A stretch of DNA of 43,951 nucleotides from an uncultured Paraprevotella sp. Lineage in GTDB: Bacteria; Bacteroidota; Bacteroidia; Bacteroidales; Bacteroidaceae. Positions 8,928 to 17,551 of this stretch are shown here, piece after piece. The notes under the pieces were generated by a model that was given only the letters and a program-made list of their open reading frames with translations, was not told the origin of the DNA and did not search any database. The stretch is from positions 1-43,951 of the forward strand of contig URDY01000024.1 in NCBI GenBank assembly GCA_900546665.1. The letters are read 5' to 3'. Each line of letters opens with the position of its first letter. The stretch's first letter is position 1. The position numbers and the translations under genes were made by a program.

Positions 8928-10616
8928 TTAAAGACTGTTGATAGTTGACTGGTAAGAAGCGAATTCAAGGTCCTTAGCAGCATAAGCCTTCAGAGAAGCA
9001 TCTTTGCTGACAGCTTCCTTGAGGTTGCTGTTTACGCCTGCTGCATCGTTGGTACGTGCAGCAACGATAGCCTTCAGGTAAGCAGTGTAAGCGTCTGCAT
9101 TCTTGACATTGTTCAAAGTAGTCTTTGCAGAAGCATAGTCCTTGTTCAGGATCTGAGCCAGAGCAGCACTGTTGGTGTTTACACCGTTGAAGTTGCTGGC
9201 AGCCTGCTGGTATGCACCCTTGGCAATGTTAAGGTTACCCATGATTTCGTTGAAGTTGTTGGCACCTGAAGCTTTACCCATATAAGTTTCAGCGCTCTTG
9301 ATGTCACCCTTGTTCATGGCGATCAAAGCGAGGTTGGCGTTAGCTTCGCTGGCATCAGCCTTCAAAGATTTAGCTTTGTTGAAATAGTTTTCTGCAGCAG
9401 TCAGATCACCTTTCTGGTAAGCCAACATACCGAGGTTGTTGTAAGCGCGGTAATCGTTAGCATACAACTGAGTAGTCTTCTGATACCATGCTTCCTTGTC
9501 AGCTGCATTAGTCATGAGATTAGCACCGTAAAGCATTTCCTCTACGCTCAGCTGAGAAGCATCGCTCTTATACTGTGCTACGATCTGCTCGTCGCTACGG
9601 CCGATGATTTCGTAGTTGATAGTCAAACGTGCACGACGCAATTCAGGAAGGATCTGGTCTGCCAGTTCTTTGAATACGGCTGACATGTTACGGATCTGCT
9701 TTTCACGTTCTTCCGGATCCTTGTACATTGACAATACGCGAAGGATCACTTCCTTGTCCTGAATGTTGCTCTGAGAAACGAGTTCCTGGAAACCATCCCA
9801 GTCTTCTGCTGTGTACTTGGTATCTACTTCAGCAGTCATCTTGTTAGACTTCAACTGCTTCTGGAGATATTTCTCTGAGTTGTCCTGACGCTTTTCAGCC
9901 AAACGGGTGTTGAGATCCAATGCACCATCAGGAGAAGCGTATGCTGATACTTCGATATTCTTGAGAGCCTTTGTTTCTTTCTCGTCATTGATCTGCTTCA
10001 GCATTTTAACGAAATCCTTCATTGAAGTAGAATTCAATTCGCTGCTGCGCAGGTTAGCCTGCTGGATGAGGAACTTGATGTTAGCTTCCTGCTTTTCCTT
10101 GATGATACGCTGGTAAGCGTCCGGAGCGAGAGAAGGATTTGTAGACGCCAGGGTCTTGCCTAACAAGGCTGAAGTGGCCAATACTCCGTAACCAACCTTT
10201 ACTTCAGGTACACTGACAGTCTTTTTGCCTACTTTGGCATCGAACTGCAAGTACAGATCTGATTTCTGCATGGCCGGTACATAATCGAAGATGGTTTTCA
10301 TTGTATAAGTACCTCCTGCCTTGTAAGCGATGGTCTGGTCATTGCCTTCAACCTTTTCGCCCTGGAATGTGGCGCTCTGGCCTTTGGCTTCCCCACCTTC
10401 ATATTTCAGTACCGGAGTCACTGTTACTACAGCTTTTTTCTTCATGTACTTTTCGGGGAATTTACCGTCGATAGTAGTAGAAACCTGACCGGCTACAGCT
10501 TCAAGCGGAGTCGGAGTTACAGTAAAGTTGTCCGCAGACAAGTCACCTAGTTTTTTACATGATGTAAGCGCCGTAACGGCTGCTACAGACATGATAAGAT
10601 AAGAATTTTTACGCAT
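8928..10616 (-). CDS. OmpA-like / TPR repeat lipoprotein
   Basis: This is a 562-residue lipoprotein (signal 'MRKNSYLIMSVAAVTALTSC', acyl Cys at residue 20). The N-terminal third is beta-rich and unassigned. The middle contains 'IEVSAYASPDGALDLNTRLA' followed by 'EKRQDNSEKYL', which resembles the peptidoglycan-binding OmpA C-terminal motif. The C-terminal third holds tetratricopeptide repeats ('NDYRAYNNLGMLAYQKGDLT', 'AENYFNKAKSLKADASEANA', 'NLALIAMNKGDIKSAETYM'). It is probably an outer-membrane-anchored scaffold facing the periplasm. Proteins of this layout are conserved across Bacteroidales. Codon use is strongly biased towards common codons, which suggests high expression. Confidence 0.85.
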   Translation of the reverse strand: MRKNSYLIMSVAAVTALTSCKKLGDLSADNFTVTPTPLEAVAGQVSTTIDGKFPEKYMKKKAVVTVTPVLKYEGGEAKGQSATFQGEKVEGNDQTIAYKAGGTYTMKTIFDYVPAMQKSDLYLQFDAKVGKKTVSVPEVKVGYGVLATSALLGKTLASTNPSLAPDAYQRIIKEKQEANIKFLIQQANLRSSELNSTSMKDFVKMLKQINDEKETKALKNIEVSAYASPDGALDLNTRLAEKRQDNSEKYLQKQLKSNKMTAEVDTKYTAEDWDGFQELVSQSNIQDKEVILRVLSMYKDPEEREKQIRNMSAVFKELADQILPELRRARLTINYEIIGRSDEQIVAQYKSDASQLSVEEMLYGANLMTNAADKEAWYQKTTQLYANDYRAYNNLGMLAYQKGDLTAAENYFNKAKSLKADASEANANLALIAMNKGDIKSAETYMGKASGANNFNEIMGNLNIAKGAYQQAASNFNGVNTNSAALAQILNKDYASAKTTLNNVKNADAYTAYLKAIVAARTNDAAGVNSNLKEAVSKDASLKAYAAKDLEFASYQSTINSL

Positions 10617-10645
10617 ACTAACATAGTTTTAGTTGATTAGTGGTG

Positions 10646-10653
10646 CAAATATA
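10646..10653 (-). promoter_or_regulatory. -7 element upstream of the OmpA/TPR lipoprotein gene
   Basis: On the minus strand the octamer TATATTTG matches TAnnTTTG and lies 30 bp upstream of the start codon at 10616. A convincing -33 box was not found at the usual distance. Confidence 0.45.
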
Positions 10654-10744
10654 CAAATCTTTGCTGTATGACAGTGACTTTCTCGATAAAATAATGCTAA
10701 AAAATGTCTTCTGCCTACTTTTTAGTGTCGGAAAAACTGTTTTT

Positions 10745-11692
10745 TTACTCTTTAGGGTGAATATTTCTCGGATGATGTTGCAAAATCTCATCCCGAAGGC
10801 GGTTTTTGTTCATGTGCATGTATATTTCGGTTGTAGCGATGGCTTCGTGGCCAAGCATGGCCTGAATGGCGCGCAGATTGGCACCTCCTTCCAGGAGATG
10901 GGTGGCAAAAGAATGTCTGAATGTATGAGGGCTGATGCTTTTGGTGATACCGGCTTTGACGGCCAGCTCCTTTACAATGTGGAATATCATGATGCGTGAC
11001 AATGGTGTTCCCCGCCGGAGGCTGAGAAATACATAATCTTCGTAACCCGGTTTGATGGAAATAAGGTTCCGGTCGTAAAACCACAGATGCAGTTCGTTAA
11101 TGGCTTTGGCCGAGATGGGAACCAGACGTTCCTTGTTGCCTTTGCCGAGTACTCTGATAAAGCCTTCGTTGAGATAAAGCCCTGACATCTTGAGGTCGCA
11201 GAGTTCACTGACGCGTAACCCACAGCTGTAAAGTATTTCCAGAATGGTTCTGTTTCGCTGTCCTTCAGGTGTACTGAGGTCAATGCAATTGATAAGACGG
11301 TCAATTTCTTCTGTACTCAGTATTTGTGGCAGATGCCTGCCGATTTTGGGCGTTTCGATCAACTCCGTGGGGTCATGGTCAATTTCTTTCTCTATAAAAA
11401 GAAAATGATAGAAAGAACGGATACCGGACAATATTCTGGCTTGTGAACGTGGATGTATGCCGATATCCGACAGAGTGGCCAAAAAGGAATCCAGCAGATC
11501 AACCGTGACGGAACGGTAGTCGGCATGGTTTTCGTTAAGGAACGACAATAATTTCATAAGGTCATCCGAGTAGGCAGACAAAGTATTGGATGATAGCGAT
11601 TTTTCAAGTTTAAGATACTGGATGTACCGTTGAAAAATGGTTTTTGTCTTATTCTGGAGTTGATTATAAGGTGTTTTTTCGCCCAATTCCAT
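10745..11692 (-). CDS. xerD: Tyrosine recombinase XerD
   Basis: This 315-residue site-specific recombinase resolves chromosome dimers at dif with XerC. The N-terminal SAM-like core-binding domain covers about residues 15-105. The catalytic domain carries Arg160 (SCGLRVSEL), Lys184 (GKGNKERLVP), His256 and Arg259 (SPHTFRHSFA), His282 (LGHEAIATTEIY) and the Tyr291 nucleophile. Length and motifs are those of chromosomal XerD rather than of a mobile-element integrase. It is transcribed away from aroQ from an overlapping divergent promoter region. Confidence 0.92.
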   Translation of the reverse strand: MELGEKTPYNQLQNKTKTIFQRYIQYLKLEKSLSSNTLSAYSDDLMKLLSFLNENHADYRSVTVDLLDSFLATLSDIGIHPRSQARILSGIRSFYHFLFIEKEIDHDPTELIETPKIGRHLPQILSTEEIDRLINCIDLSTPEGQRNRTILEILYSCGLRVSELCDLKMSGLYLNEGFIRVLGKGNKERLVPISAKAINELHLWFYDRNLISIKPGYEDYVFLSLRRGTPLSRIMIFHIVKELAVKAGITKSISPHTFRHSFATHLLEGGANLRAIQAMLGHEAIATTEIYMHMNKNRLRDEILQHHPRNIHPKE

Positions 11693-11701
11693 TCTTTTTT
11701 G

Positions 11702-11750
11702 TATTTTTGCATCAACTTGACAAAGTTAGATATAATCAATGAAAATACAA
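11702..11750. promoter_or_regulatory. Overlapping divergent promoters for aroQ and xerD
   Basis: Plus strand: TATTTTTG (11702-11709) is a -7 element for aroQ with a T-rich -33 region about 21 nt upstream. Minus strand: TAACTTTG (11728-11721) with TTG (11750-11748) 19 nt upstream is a promoter for xerD. Both predicted start points fall near 11715, so the two promoters face each other across the same bases and probably compete. Confidence 0.6.
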
Positions 11751-12167
11751 ATCATAAACGGACCGAATATCAATTTGCTCGGCAAGCGTGAGCCGGGTAT
11801 TTACGGTGCGGAATCTTTTGAACACTATTATGAGCGTTTGAAACAGCGATATACTGATGTGGAATTTTCCTATTATCAGAGTAATATAGAAGGCGAATTG
11901 ATTAACAAGATCCATGAGGTGGGTTTTGATATCGACGGTATTGTGCTGAATGCCGGTGCCTATACGCATACATCGATCGCGTTGCAGGATGCAATCCGGG
12001 CAGTCACTTCGCCTGTCATTGAGGTTCATATCAGTAATGTACACCAGCGTGAGGAATTCCGCCACAAATCGATGATATCCTGTGCCTGCAAGGGAGTGAT
12101 ATGCGGATTCGGCCTTGACTCTTACAGGTTGGCTGTAGAGGCTTTGAGAGAATTGAAAAATAAATAA
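11739..12167 (+). CDS. aroQ: 3-dehydroquinate dehydratase, type II
   Basis: This 142-residue enzyme catalyses the third step of the shikimate pathway, conversion of 3-dehydroquinate to 3-dehydroshikimate. The type II signature 'INGPNINLLGKREPGIYG' starts at residue 4 and contains the catalytic-loop Arg and Tyr. The substrate-binding stretches 'LNAGAYTHTSIALQDAI' and 'VIEVHISNVHQREEFRHKS' are intact, including the catalytic His. Type II enzymes form dodecamers. It leads a rightward group with pyk 21 bp downstream. Confidence 0.97.
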   Translation: MKIQIINGPNINLLGKREPGIYGAESFEHYYERLKQRYTDVEFSYYQSNIEGELINKIHEVGFDIDGIVLNAGAYTHTSIALQDAIRAVTSPVIEVHISNVHQREEFRHKSMISCACKGVICGFGLDSYRLAVEALRELKNK

Positions 12168-12188
12168 GATAAAATAAGGTAAAAGATT

Positions 12189-13649
12189 ATGATGCTAAAG
12201 AAAACAAAGATCGTTGCATCCATTTCGGATCTGCGTTGCGATGTGGATTTTATTCGTGACCTCTTCAATGCGGGAATGAATGTAGTGCGTATGAATACAG
12301 CTCACGCCAGCCGTGAAGGGTTTGAAAAGCTGATCAATAATGTGCGTGAGGTTTCAAACCGTATCGGTATCCTGATGGATACCAAAGGACCGGAGGTCAG
12401 AACCACCAAGAATGCAGAAGATTCTACTGAATACAAGACCGGTGAAAAAGTGAAAATTATCGGTCGTCCAGATATGGAAACCACGAGAGGTTGTATTTGT
12501 GTAAGTTATCCTAATTTTGTTCACGATCTGAATGTCGGCAACCGTATTCTTATCGATGACGGTGAGCTTGAACTGAAAGTGTTGAGCAAGGATGATGAAG
12601 CTTTGTATTGTGAAGTGTGCAACGATGCAACCTTGGGAAACCGTAAGAGTGTCAATGTACCCGGCGTACGTATCAATTTGCCTTCTCTGACAGAAAAGGA
12701 CAGAAACAATATTCTTTATGCCATAGAAAAGGATATTGATTTTATCGCACATTCTTTTGTACGCAACAAACAGGATGTATTGGATATCCGTCAGATTCTG
12801 GATGCTTACGGCAGTGATATCAAGATTATTGCCAAGATAGAGAACCAGGAAGGTGTAGATAATATAGATGAGATCCTTGAAGTGGCAGATGGTGTTATGG
12901 TTGCCAGAGGTGATTTGGGTATTGAGGTGGCTCAGGAGCGGATTCCGGGCATTCAGCGTGTATTGATCAAGAAATGTATCCTGGCCAAGAAACCGGTAAT
13001 CGTAGCTACTCAGATGCTTCATACGATGATCAATAACCCACGTCCTACCCGTGCCGAGGTTACCGATATTGCCAATGCCATTTATTATCGTACCGATGCC
13101 TTAATGCTGAGTGGTGAGACCGCGTATGGCAAATATCCGGTAGAAGCTGTACGGACAATGACGGCAATTGCAGCTCAGGCTGAAAAAGATAAATTGGAAG
13201 AGAATGATATTCAGATTCCTTTGAATCCTGAAAATGCGGACGTAACGGCTTATCTGGCCAAGTCTGCTGTATGTGCGACTTCACTGATGCCGATCAAGGC
13301 CATTATTACGGACAGCTTCAGTGGCTTGACGGCAAGAAGTCTTGCTGCATTCCGTGGTAAATATCCGGTACTGGCTGTATGTTATAAGGAAAAGACCATG
13401 CGTCATCTGGCTCTTTCTTATGGTGTGGAGGCTATTTTCATGCCCGAGAAGGCCAACGGACAGGCTTATTATTTTGCGGCTTTGCGCAAGCTGATGGATG
13501 ATGGCGTTCTTTCAGAAAGCGATATGGTGGCTTATCTGAGTGGAGGAAAACAGGGTACGCAGACCTCATTCCTTGAAATAAACGTGGTTGGCGATGTCCT
13601 GAAATATGCCATGGATTATGTGTTGCCAAACCGGAACAGATATTTATAA
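12189..13649 (+). CDS. pyk: Pyruvate kinase
   Basis: This 486-residue glycolytic enzyme transfers phosphate from phosphoenolpyruvate to ADP. The N-terminal barrel start 'KIVASISDLRCDVDFIRDLF', the metal and substrate site 'IIAKIENQEGVDNI', 'MVARGDLGIEV', and 'DALMLSGETAYGKYPVEAV' are all present. The C-terminal allosteric-like domain follows, with 'SGGKQGTQTSFLEI' near the end. Start codons at 12189 and 12192 are adjacent and either could be used. The gene lies between aroQ and an O-methyltransferase, with gaps of about 20 and 11 bp, which suggests one transcript. Confidence 0.96.
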   Translation: MMLKKTKIVASISDLRCDVDFIRDLFNAGMNVVRMNTAHASREGFEKLINNVREVSNRIGILMDTKGPEVRTTKNAEDSTEYKTGEKVKIIGRPDMETTRGCICVSYPNFVHDLNVGNRILIDDGELELKVLSKDDEALYCEVCNDATLGNRKSVNVPGVRINLPSLTEKDRNNILYAIEKDIDFIAHSFVRNKQDVLDIRQILDAYGSDIKIIAKIENQEGVDNIDEILEVADGVMVARGDLGIEVAQERIPGIQRVLIKKCILAKKPVIVATQMLHTMINNPRPTRAEVTDIANAIYYRTDALMLSGETAYGKYPVEAVRTMTAIAAQAEKDKLEENDIQIPLNPENADVTAYLAKSAVCATSLMPIKAIITDSFSGLTARSLAAFRGKYPVLAVCYKEKTMRHLALSYGVEAIFMPEKANGQAYYFAALRKLMDDGVLSESDMVAYLSGGKQGTQTSFLEINVVGDVLKYAMDYVLPNRNRYL

Positions 13650-13660
13650 ACAGAAATGTG

Positions 13661-14299
13661 ATGCAGGAGACGGAATTACTGGATGATTATATATTGGCGC
13701 ATATTGACGATGAAGGTGATTATCTGAGAGCCCTTTACCGGGACACCAACGTCAAGCTGTTGAGACCGCGTATGGCCTCAGGACATCTTCAGGGTCGGTT
13801 GCTGAAAATGTTTGTCCGGATGATCCGTCCCCGCAATGTATTGGAGATAGGTACGTATAGCGGTTATTCTGCTTTATGTATGGCAGAAGGGCTGCCATCC
13901 GACGGTCATTTATATACATTTGAGATCAATGATGAACAGGAGGATTTTACCCGGCCATGGTTGGAAAATTCTCCTTATGCAGACAAGATCAGTTTTATTA
14001 TAGGTGATGCCTTACAGTTGGTTCCTGAAATGGATGTGAAGTTTGATCTGGCATTTGTGGACGGTGACAAAAGGCGTTATCTTGATTATTACGAGATGGT
14101 TCTGTCGAAATTGAATCCGGGAGGATATATATTGGCAGACAATACATTGTGGGATGGTCATGTGATTGAGCAGACTGATCGTCATGACGCCCAGACAGTA
14201 GGAATTATGTCGTTTAATGATAAGGTGGCGACAGATGATCGTGTGGAGAAAGTAATTATTCCGTTGCGCGATGGTCTGACGCTGATCCGAAAAAAATAA
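13661..14299 (+). CDS. SAM-dependent O-methyltransferase (class I, family 3-like)
   Basis: This 212-residue protein resembles the caffeoyl-CoA/catechol O-methyltransferase family. The SAM-binding glycine loop is 'VLEIGTYSGYSALCMAEGL', the acidic residue after beta 2 is in 'LYTFEINDEQ', and the metal or catalytic Asp segments are 'DLAFVDGDKRRYLDYYE' and 'GGYILADNTLWDGHV'. A GTG at 13658 precedes the ATG, and the ATG at 13661 is preferred. The substrate is unknown. It lies 11 bp after pyk and just before rbfA, an arrangement that looks operonic. Confidence 0.88.
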   Translation: MQETELLDDYILAHIDDEGDYLRALYRDTNVKLLRPRMASGHLQGRLLKMFVRMIRPRNVLEIGTYSGYSALCMAEGLPSDGHLYTFEINDEQEDFTRPWLENSPYADKISFIIGDALQLVPEMDVKFDLAFVDGDKRRYLDYYEMVLSKLNPGGYILADNTLWDGHVIEQTDRHDAQTVGIMSFNDKVATDDRVEKVIIPLRDGLTLIRKK

Positions 14300-14306
14300 A
14301 GGATTT

Positions 14307-14642
14307 ATGGAAACTACAAGACAGAACAAAATTGCCCGCCTGATTCAGAAGGAATTGAGTGAGATATTTATGCTGCAGACAAAGGCCATGAAAGGAGTAC
14401 TCGTTTCGGTGAGTGCCTGCAGAATCAGTCCGGATCTGAGTGTCTGCCGGGTTTACCTGAGTGTTTTTCCCAGCGAAAGAAGTGAGGAGATTGTCAAGAA
14501 TATCAATGCCAACATGAAATCCATCCGTTATGAGTTGGGTACCCGTGTCCGCTTTCAGTTGCGTATTATTCCGGAACTGAAATTCTTTGTAGACGATTCT
14601 TTGGATTATATTGAGAATATTGACAAGCTTCTGAAAGAATGA
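14307..14642 (+). CDS. rbfA: 30S ribosome-binding factor A
   Basis: This 111-residue KH-like protein is needed for late 16S rRNA 5'-end processing and cold adaptation. The typical N-terminus 'RQNKIARLIQKELSEIF', the central 'VLVSVSACRISPDLSVCRVY' segment and the C-terminal 'IRYELGTRVRFQLRIIPELK' are recognisable. Length is normal. Its stop overlaps the ATG of the downstream permease (ATGA at 14639-14642), which points to translational coupling. Confidence 0.93.
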   Translation: METTRQNKIARLIQKELSEIFMLQTKAMKGVLVSVSACRISPDLSVCRVYLSVFPSERSEEIVKNINANMKSIRYELGTRVRFQLRIIPELKFFVDDSLDYIENIDKLLKE

Positions 14643-15868
14643 ATTTTCCGTTTTACATAGCCGGCCGTTATTTATTCTCAAAGAAGTCTCATCATGCCAT
14701 CAATATTATTTCTGCCATATCCGTTTGTGGTGTGGCTGTAGCTACGATGGCACTGGTGTGTACCATGTCTGTATTCAATGGGTTTGAAGATCTCGTGGCT
14801 TCGTTTTTTACGGAATTCGATCCGCAACTGAAGGTGACTTCCGTAAAAGGAAAAACGATGGCAGCCGATGATCCGAAACTACTTGCTTTGAAGAAGAATC
14901 CGGCTATAGCAGTTTATACGGAAACGTTGGAGGATAAGGCTCTGGTGGCTTACGGTGACCGCCAGCTCATGGTCACTGTGAAAGGAGTTGAAGATAACTT
15001 TGACCGTCAGACGGACATTCGGAACATATTGTATGGTGACGGAGATTTTGTACTTCATGCGGATGTGTTGGAGTATGGTGTATTAGGGATTCAGCTCGCT
15101 GCCAATTTGGGAGTTGGTGCACGTTTTGATGAGCCGTTAAAAGTCTTCGCACCCCAGAAAGGAGAACGTATAGATCTGGCTAATCCTACAACAGGCTTTA
15201 TTGAAGAAGAACTGTATTCACCGGGAGTGGTATTCGTGGTGAAACAGGCCAAATACGATGCCAATTATGTCCTTACATCACTGGCATTCTCAAGAAAGTT
15301 ATTCGGTCAGCAAGGAAGGGTTTCTGCTGTTGAATTGAAGCTTCGTGACGGATACGACATTGAAGAGGTCAAGTCGGATATCCGGAATATGCTTGGATCC
15401 GACTATCAGGTCAATGACCGGTATGAACAGCAGGAAGATGTCTTCCGGATCATGAAAGTGGAAAAACTGATAGGTTATCTGTTCCTTACATTTATTTTAT
15501 TGGTAGCATGTTTTAATATTATCGGTTCGCTTTCCATGCTGATTATAGAGAAAAAGAACGATGTGAAGACTTTGCGTAGCATGGGAGCACAGGATGGTCA
15601 GATTGTACGTATTTTCCTGTTCGAAGGACGGATGATTTCTGGATTCGGTGCCCTTTTGGGTATTTCTCTGGGATTGTTGCTTTGTTACCTTCAACAAGAA
15701 TTTGGTTTTATAACTTTAGGAAATTCGTCCGGACGTTTTGTGGTTGATGCATATCCGGTGAGTGTACATCTGAAGGATGTCGTATTGGTGTTTTTTACAG
15801 TGCTTGTTGTTGGGAATGGCGCCATGTGGTATCCTGTAAGATATTTGAGTCGCCGGTTGTTGGATTGA
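14639..15868 (+). CDS. FtsX/LolE-like ABC transporter permease
   Basis: This 409-residue inner-membrane protein has a first transmembrane segment near residues 19-45, a large periplasmic MacB_PCD-like domain, and three C-terminal membrane segments (about 275-300, 325-350 and 375-400). The FtsX signature 'LFLTFILLVACFNIIGSLSM' and the coupling-helix region 'EKKNDVKTLRSMGAQDGQI' are clear. By family resemblance it is a lipoprotein-release (LolC/E-type) permease, but no ATPase partner is adjacent, so the substrate is inferred. It is coupled to rbfA by a 4-bp overlap and followed by a strong bidirectional terminator. Confidence 0.9.
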   Translation: MNFPFYIAGRYLFSKKSHHAINIISAISVCGVAVATMALVCTMSVFNGFEDLVASFFTEFDPQLKVTSVKGKTMAADDPKLLALKKNPAIAVYTETLEDKALVAYGDRQLMVTVKGVEDNFDRQTDIRNILYGDGDFVLHADVLEYGVLGIQLAANLGVGARFDEPLKVFAPQKGERIDLANPTTGFIEEELYSPGVVFVVKQAKYDANYVLTSLAFSRKLFGQQGRVSAVELKLRDGYDIEEVKSDIRNMLGSDYQVNDRYEQQEDVFRIMKVEKLIGYLFLTFILLVACFNIIGSLSMLIIEKKNDVKTLRSMGAQDGQIVRIFLFEGRMISGFGALLGISLGLLLCYLQQEFGFITLGNSSGRFVVDAYPVSVHLKDVVLVFFTVLVVGNGAMWYPVRYLSRRLLD

Positions 15869-15892
15869 TCGAATGTATTTTATATCATATAA

Positions 15893-15932
15893 AAAGCTGT
15901 CTCTTGTGGTATGGGAGACAGCTTTATTTTTT
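15893..15932. terminator. Bidirectional terminator between the LolE-like permease gene and murI
   Basis: AAAGCTGTCTC (15893-15903) and GAGACAGCTTT (15915-15925) form a perfect 11-bp stem with an 11-nt loop. The stem is flanked by A and T tracts on both sides, so it should end both converging transcripts. Confidence 0.85.
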
Positions 15933-15947
15933 AGGAAAGTACTCTTC

Positions 15948-16796
15948 TTATTCTAAAGTCACACGTTCTGCTTCTACGTTGCGTTTTAAGAATACGGATG
16001 CAGATTCTTTGAATTTTTCCGGTGATTCCGTAGTCAGGAAGCGGCAAGTGCCTCCTTTTGTGCATTTGTCATCAATCTCCGTATGACGTTCCAGATAGCT
16101 TTTAAGGCTGTAGGCAACATATTCGCCCTGAGGTACCAGTCTGATATTGCGAGGAGTGTATTTGATGATCTTGTTGATAAGCAGAGGATAATGGGTACAT
16201 CCCAAAATGATGGTGTCTATTTGGGGGTCTTTTCTTAGAAGATTACCGATTCTTTTTTCGACAAAATAATCAGCCCCCGGGGAATCATATTCGTAGTTTT
16301 CCACTAACGGAACCCACATAGGACAAGCTTCTCCTGAAACAACAATGTCAGGATAGAGCTTATGTATTTCCATCGGATAAGAATTTGAGCGTATGGTGCC
16401 GACTGTTGCCAATACACCGACATGCCGGGTATGGGTCAGTTGGTCAATGCATTCAGCTGTAGGACGGATGACCCCCAGTACTTTTCTTTGTGGATCCAGT
16501 TGCTGCAGATCGTTTTGCTGGATTGTTTTAAGTGCTTTTGCCGATGCGGTATTGCATGCCAGTATGACCAAATGACAGCCCATGCTGAAAAGTTTCTGAA
16601 CGGCTTCAAGCGTAAATTCATAAACAACTTCAAATGAACGGGTACCGTAGGGGGTCCGTGCATTATCACCCAAATACAGGTAATCGTATTGTGGCAACAG
16701 TTGTTTGATCTCATGAAGAATGGTCAGACCTCCGTAACCGGAATCAAAAATGCCGATGGGGCCTGGTTCTTGTGGTAGTTTGATTTGATTGCTCAT
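15948..16796 (-). CDS. murI: Glutamate racemase
   Basis: This 282-residue enzyme makes D-glutamate for peptidoglycan. The N-terminal 'GIFDSGYGGLTILHEI' motif, the first catalytic Cys in 'LVILACNTASAKAL' and the second in 'IILGCTHYPLLI' are all present. It overlaps the upstream ompH-like gene by 4 bp (ATGA on the minus strand), so the two are translated as a unit. Placement beside OmpH/BamA genes is a known Bacteroidales arrangement and groups cell-wall and outer-membrane assembly functions. Confidence 0.95.
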   Translation of the reverse strand: MSNQIKLPQEPGPIGIFDSGYGGLTILHEIKQLLPQYDYLYLGDNARTPYGTRSFEVVYEFTLEAVQKLFSMGCHLVILACNTASAKALKTIQQNDLQQLDPQRKVLGVIRPTAECIDQLTHTRHVGVLATVGTIRSNSYPMEIHKLYPDIVVSGEACPMWVPLVENYEYDSPGADYFVEKRIGNLLRKDPQIDTIILGCTHYPLLINKIIKYTPRNIRLVPQGEYVAYSLKSYLERHTEIDDKCTKGGTCRFLTTESPEKFKESASVFLKRNVEAERVTLE

Positions 16797-17350
16797 TGTG
16801 CAGAAGGTGGTGGGGTAGTTGTAATGGGTAATTTAAGTTTTTCTCTGACGTAGTTGGATACGTCTTCACCGGATGAGGTATTGATGAAAGGGCAAATGTT
16901 GCCATCTGTATTAAGAATAAAGCTGTATCCTTTCTCTATACCTACTGCTCTGATAGCTTCGTTCAGAATGTAGAGCATGTCAGCCTGCAGGTCTTTTTCT
17001 GCCTGTTTGAGCAGGTTTTGTGCTTCTTCTTTGAATCGTACGCTTTCCTCGAGCAGTTCCTGAAGTTCATTCTGTCTTTTTTTGAGTATGTTGTCCGGGA
17101 AATCTTTTTGTCCTTGCAGGAACTCAGCAAATTTACGTTCAAATTCACTTTCACTGCGGGCTGCTTCTTTGTCGTATTTGCTTTTCAATTCATTCAGTTT
17201 TTTTTGTGCCACGGCATATTCGGGCATCTCCTTAAATATGGTGTTATAGCTTAAGTATCCGAATTTGGCGGGACTGGTTTGTGCGTGACTGGTTATAGTT
17301 ATAGCCAGATTGGCAACTATGAAGAATATCAAGAATTTTAATTTATGCAT
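16793..17350 (-). CDS. OmpH/Skp family periplasmic chaperone (copy 1)
   Basis: This 185-residue exported protein has a signal peptide (residues 1-23, ending in SHAQ) and the family start 'KFGYLSYNTIFKEMPEYAVA', followed by a long helical, highly charged coiled coil (about 45-130) that forms the Skp tentacles. A C-terminal 'EKGYSFILNTDG' strand returns to the trimer base. Skp-type proteins hold unfolded outer-membrane proteins for BamA. The tail after about residue 165 (ITTTPPPSAQ) is Pro-rich and unlike the other two copies. It is separated from the other ompH copies by a strong terminator and has its own promoter at 17380-17410. Confidence 0.88.
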   Translation of the reverse strand: MHKLKFLIFFIVANLAITITSHAQTSPAKFGYLSYNTIFKEMPEYAVAQKKLNELKSKYDKEAARSESEFERKFAEFLQGQKDFPDNILKKRQNELQELLEESVRFKEEAQNLLKQAEKDLQADMLYILNEAIRAVGIEKGYSFILNTDGNICPFINTSSGEDVSNYVREKLKLPITTTPPPSAQ

Positions 17351-17379
17351 AGGCGTATTGGGATAAATCTGTTCTTTCG

Positions 17380-17410
17380 CAAAATTATAGGTTTATTTTG
17401 AGAAAAGCAA
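17380..17410 (-). promoter_or_regulatory. Bacteroidetes-type promoter for ompH copy 1 and murI
   Basis: On the minus strand TTG (17410-17408) is followed after 20 nt by TAATTTTG (17387-17380), a good -33/-7 pair. It lies 30 bp upstream of the ompH copy 1 start and downstream of the terminator at 17484-17526, so this gene pair is an independent unit. Confidence 0.65.
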
Positions 17411-17483
17411 AGCAAAGCGGATGGTAATTTGTGGCTCTTCCATAATGTTATGGGCTTGAGAGATGATGAGAGCCTTTAAATAA

Positions 17484-17530
17484 AACGGAACGAAGTCGGG
17501 AATATGTGACCCGACTTCGTTCCGTTTTTA
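17484..17530. terminator. Strong bidirectional terminator between ompH copies
   Basis: A perfect 17-bp stem, AACGGAACGAAGTCGGG (17484-17500) with CCCGACTTCGTTCCGTT (17510-17526), has a 9-nt loop and is flanked by A and T runs. It ends the bamA-ompH-ompH transcript before ompH copy 1. Confidence 0.88.
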
Positions 17531-17551
17531 TGAATAATGGCCTGACGATTT

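Noticed and set aside
10640..10999. Plus-strand frame overlapping the xerD 3' end
   Set aside because: It runs antisense to the catalytic part of xerD, whose motifs are intact, and has no recognisable content.
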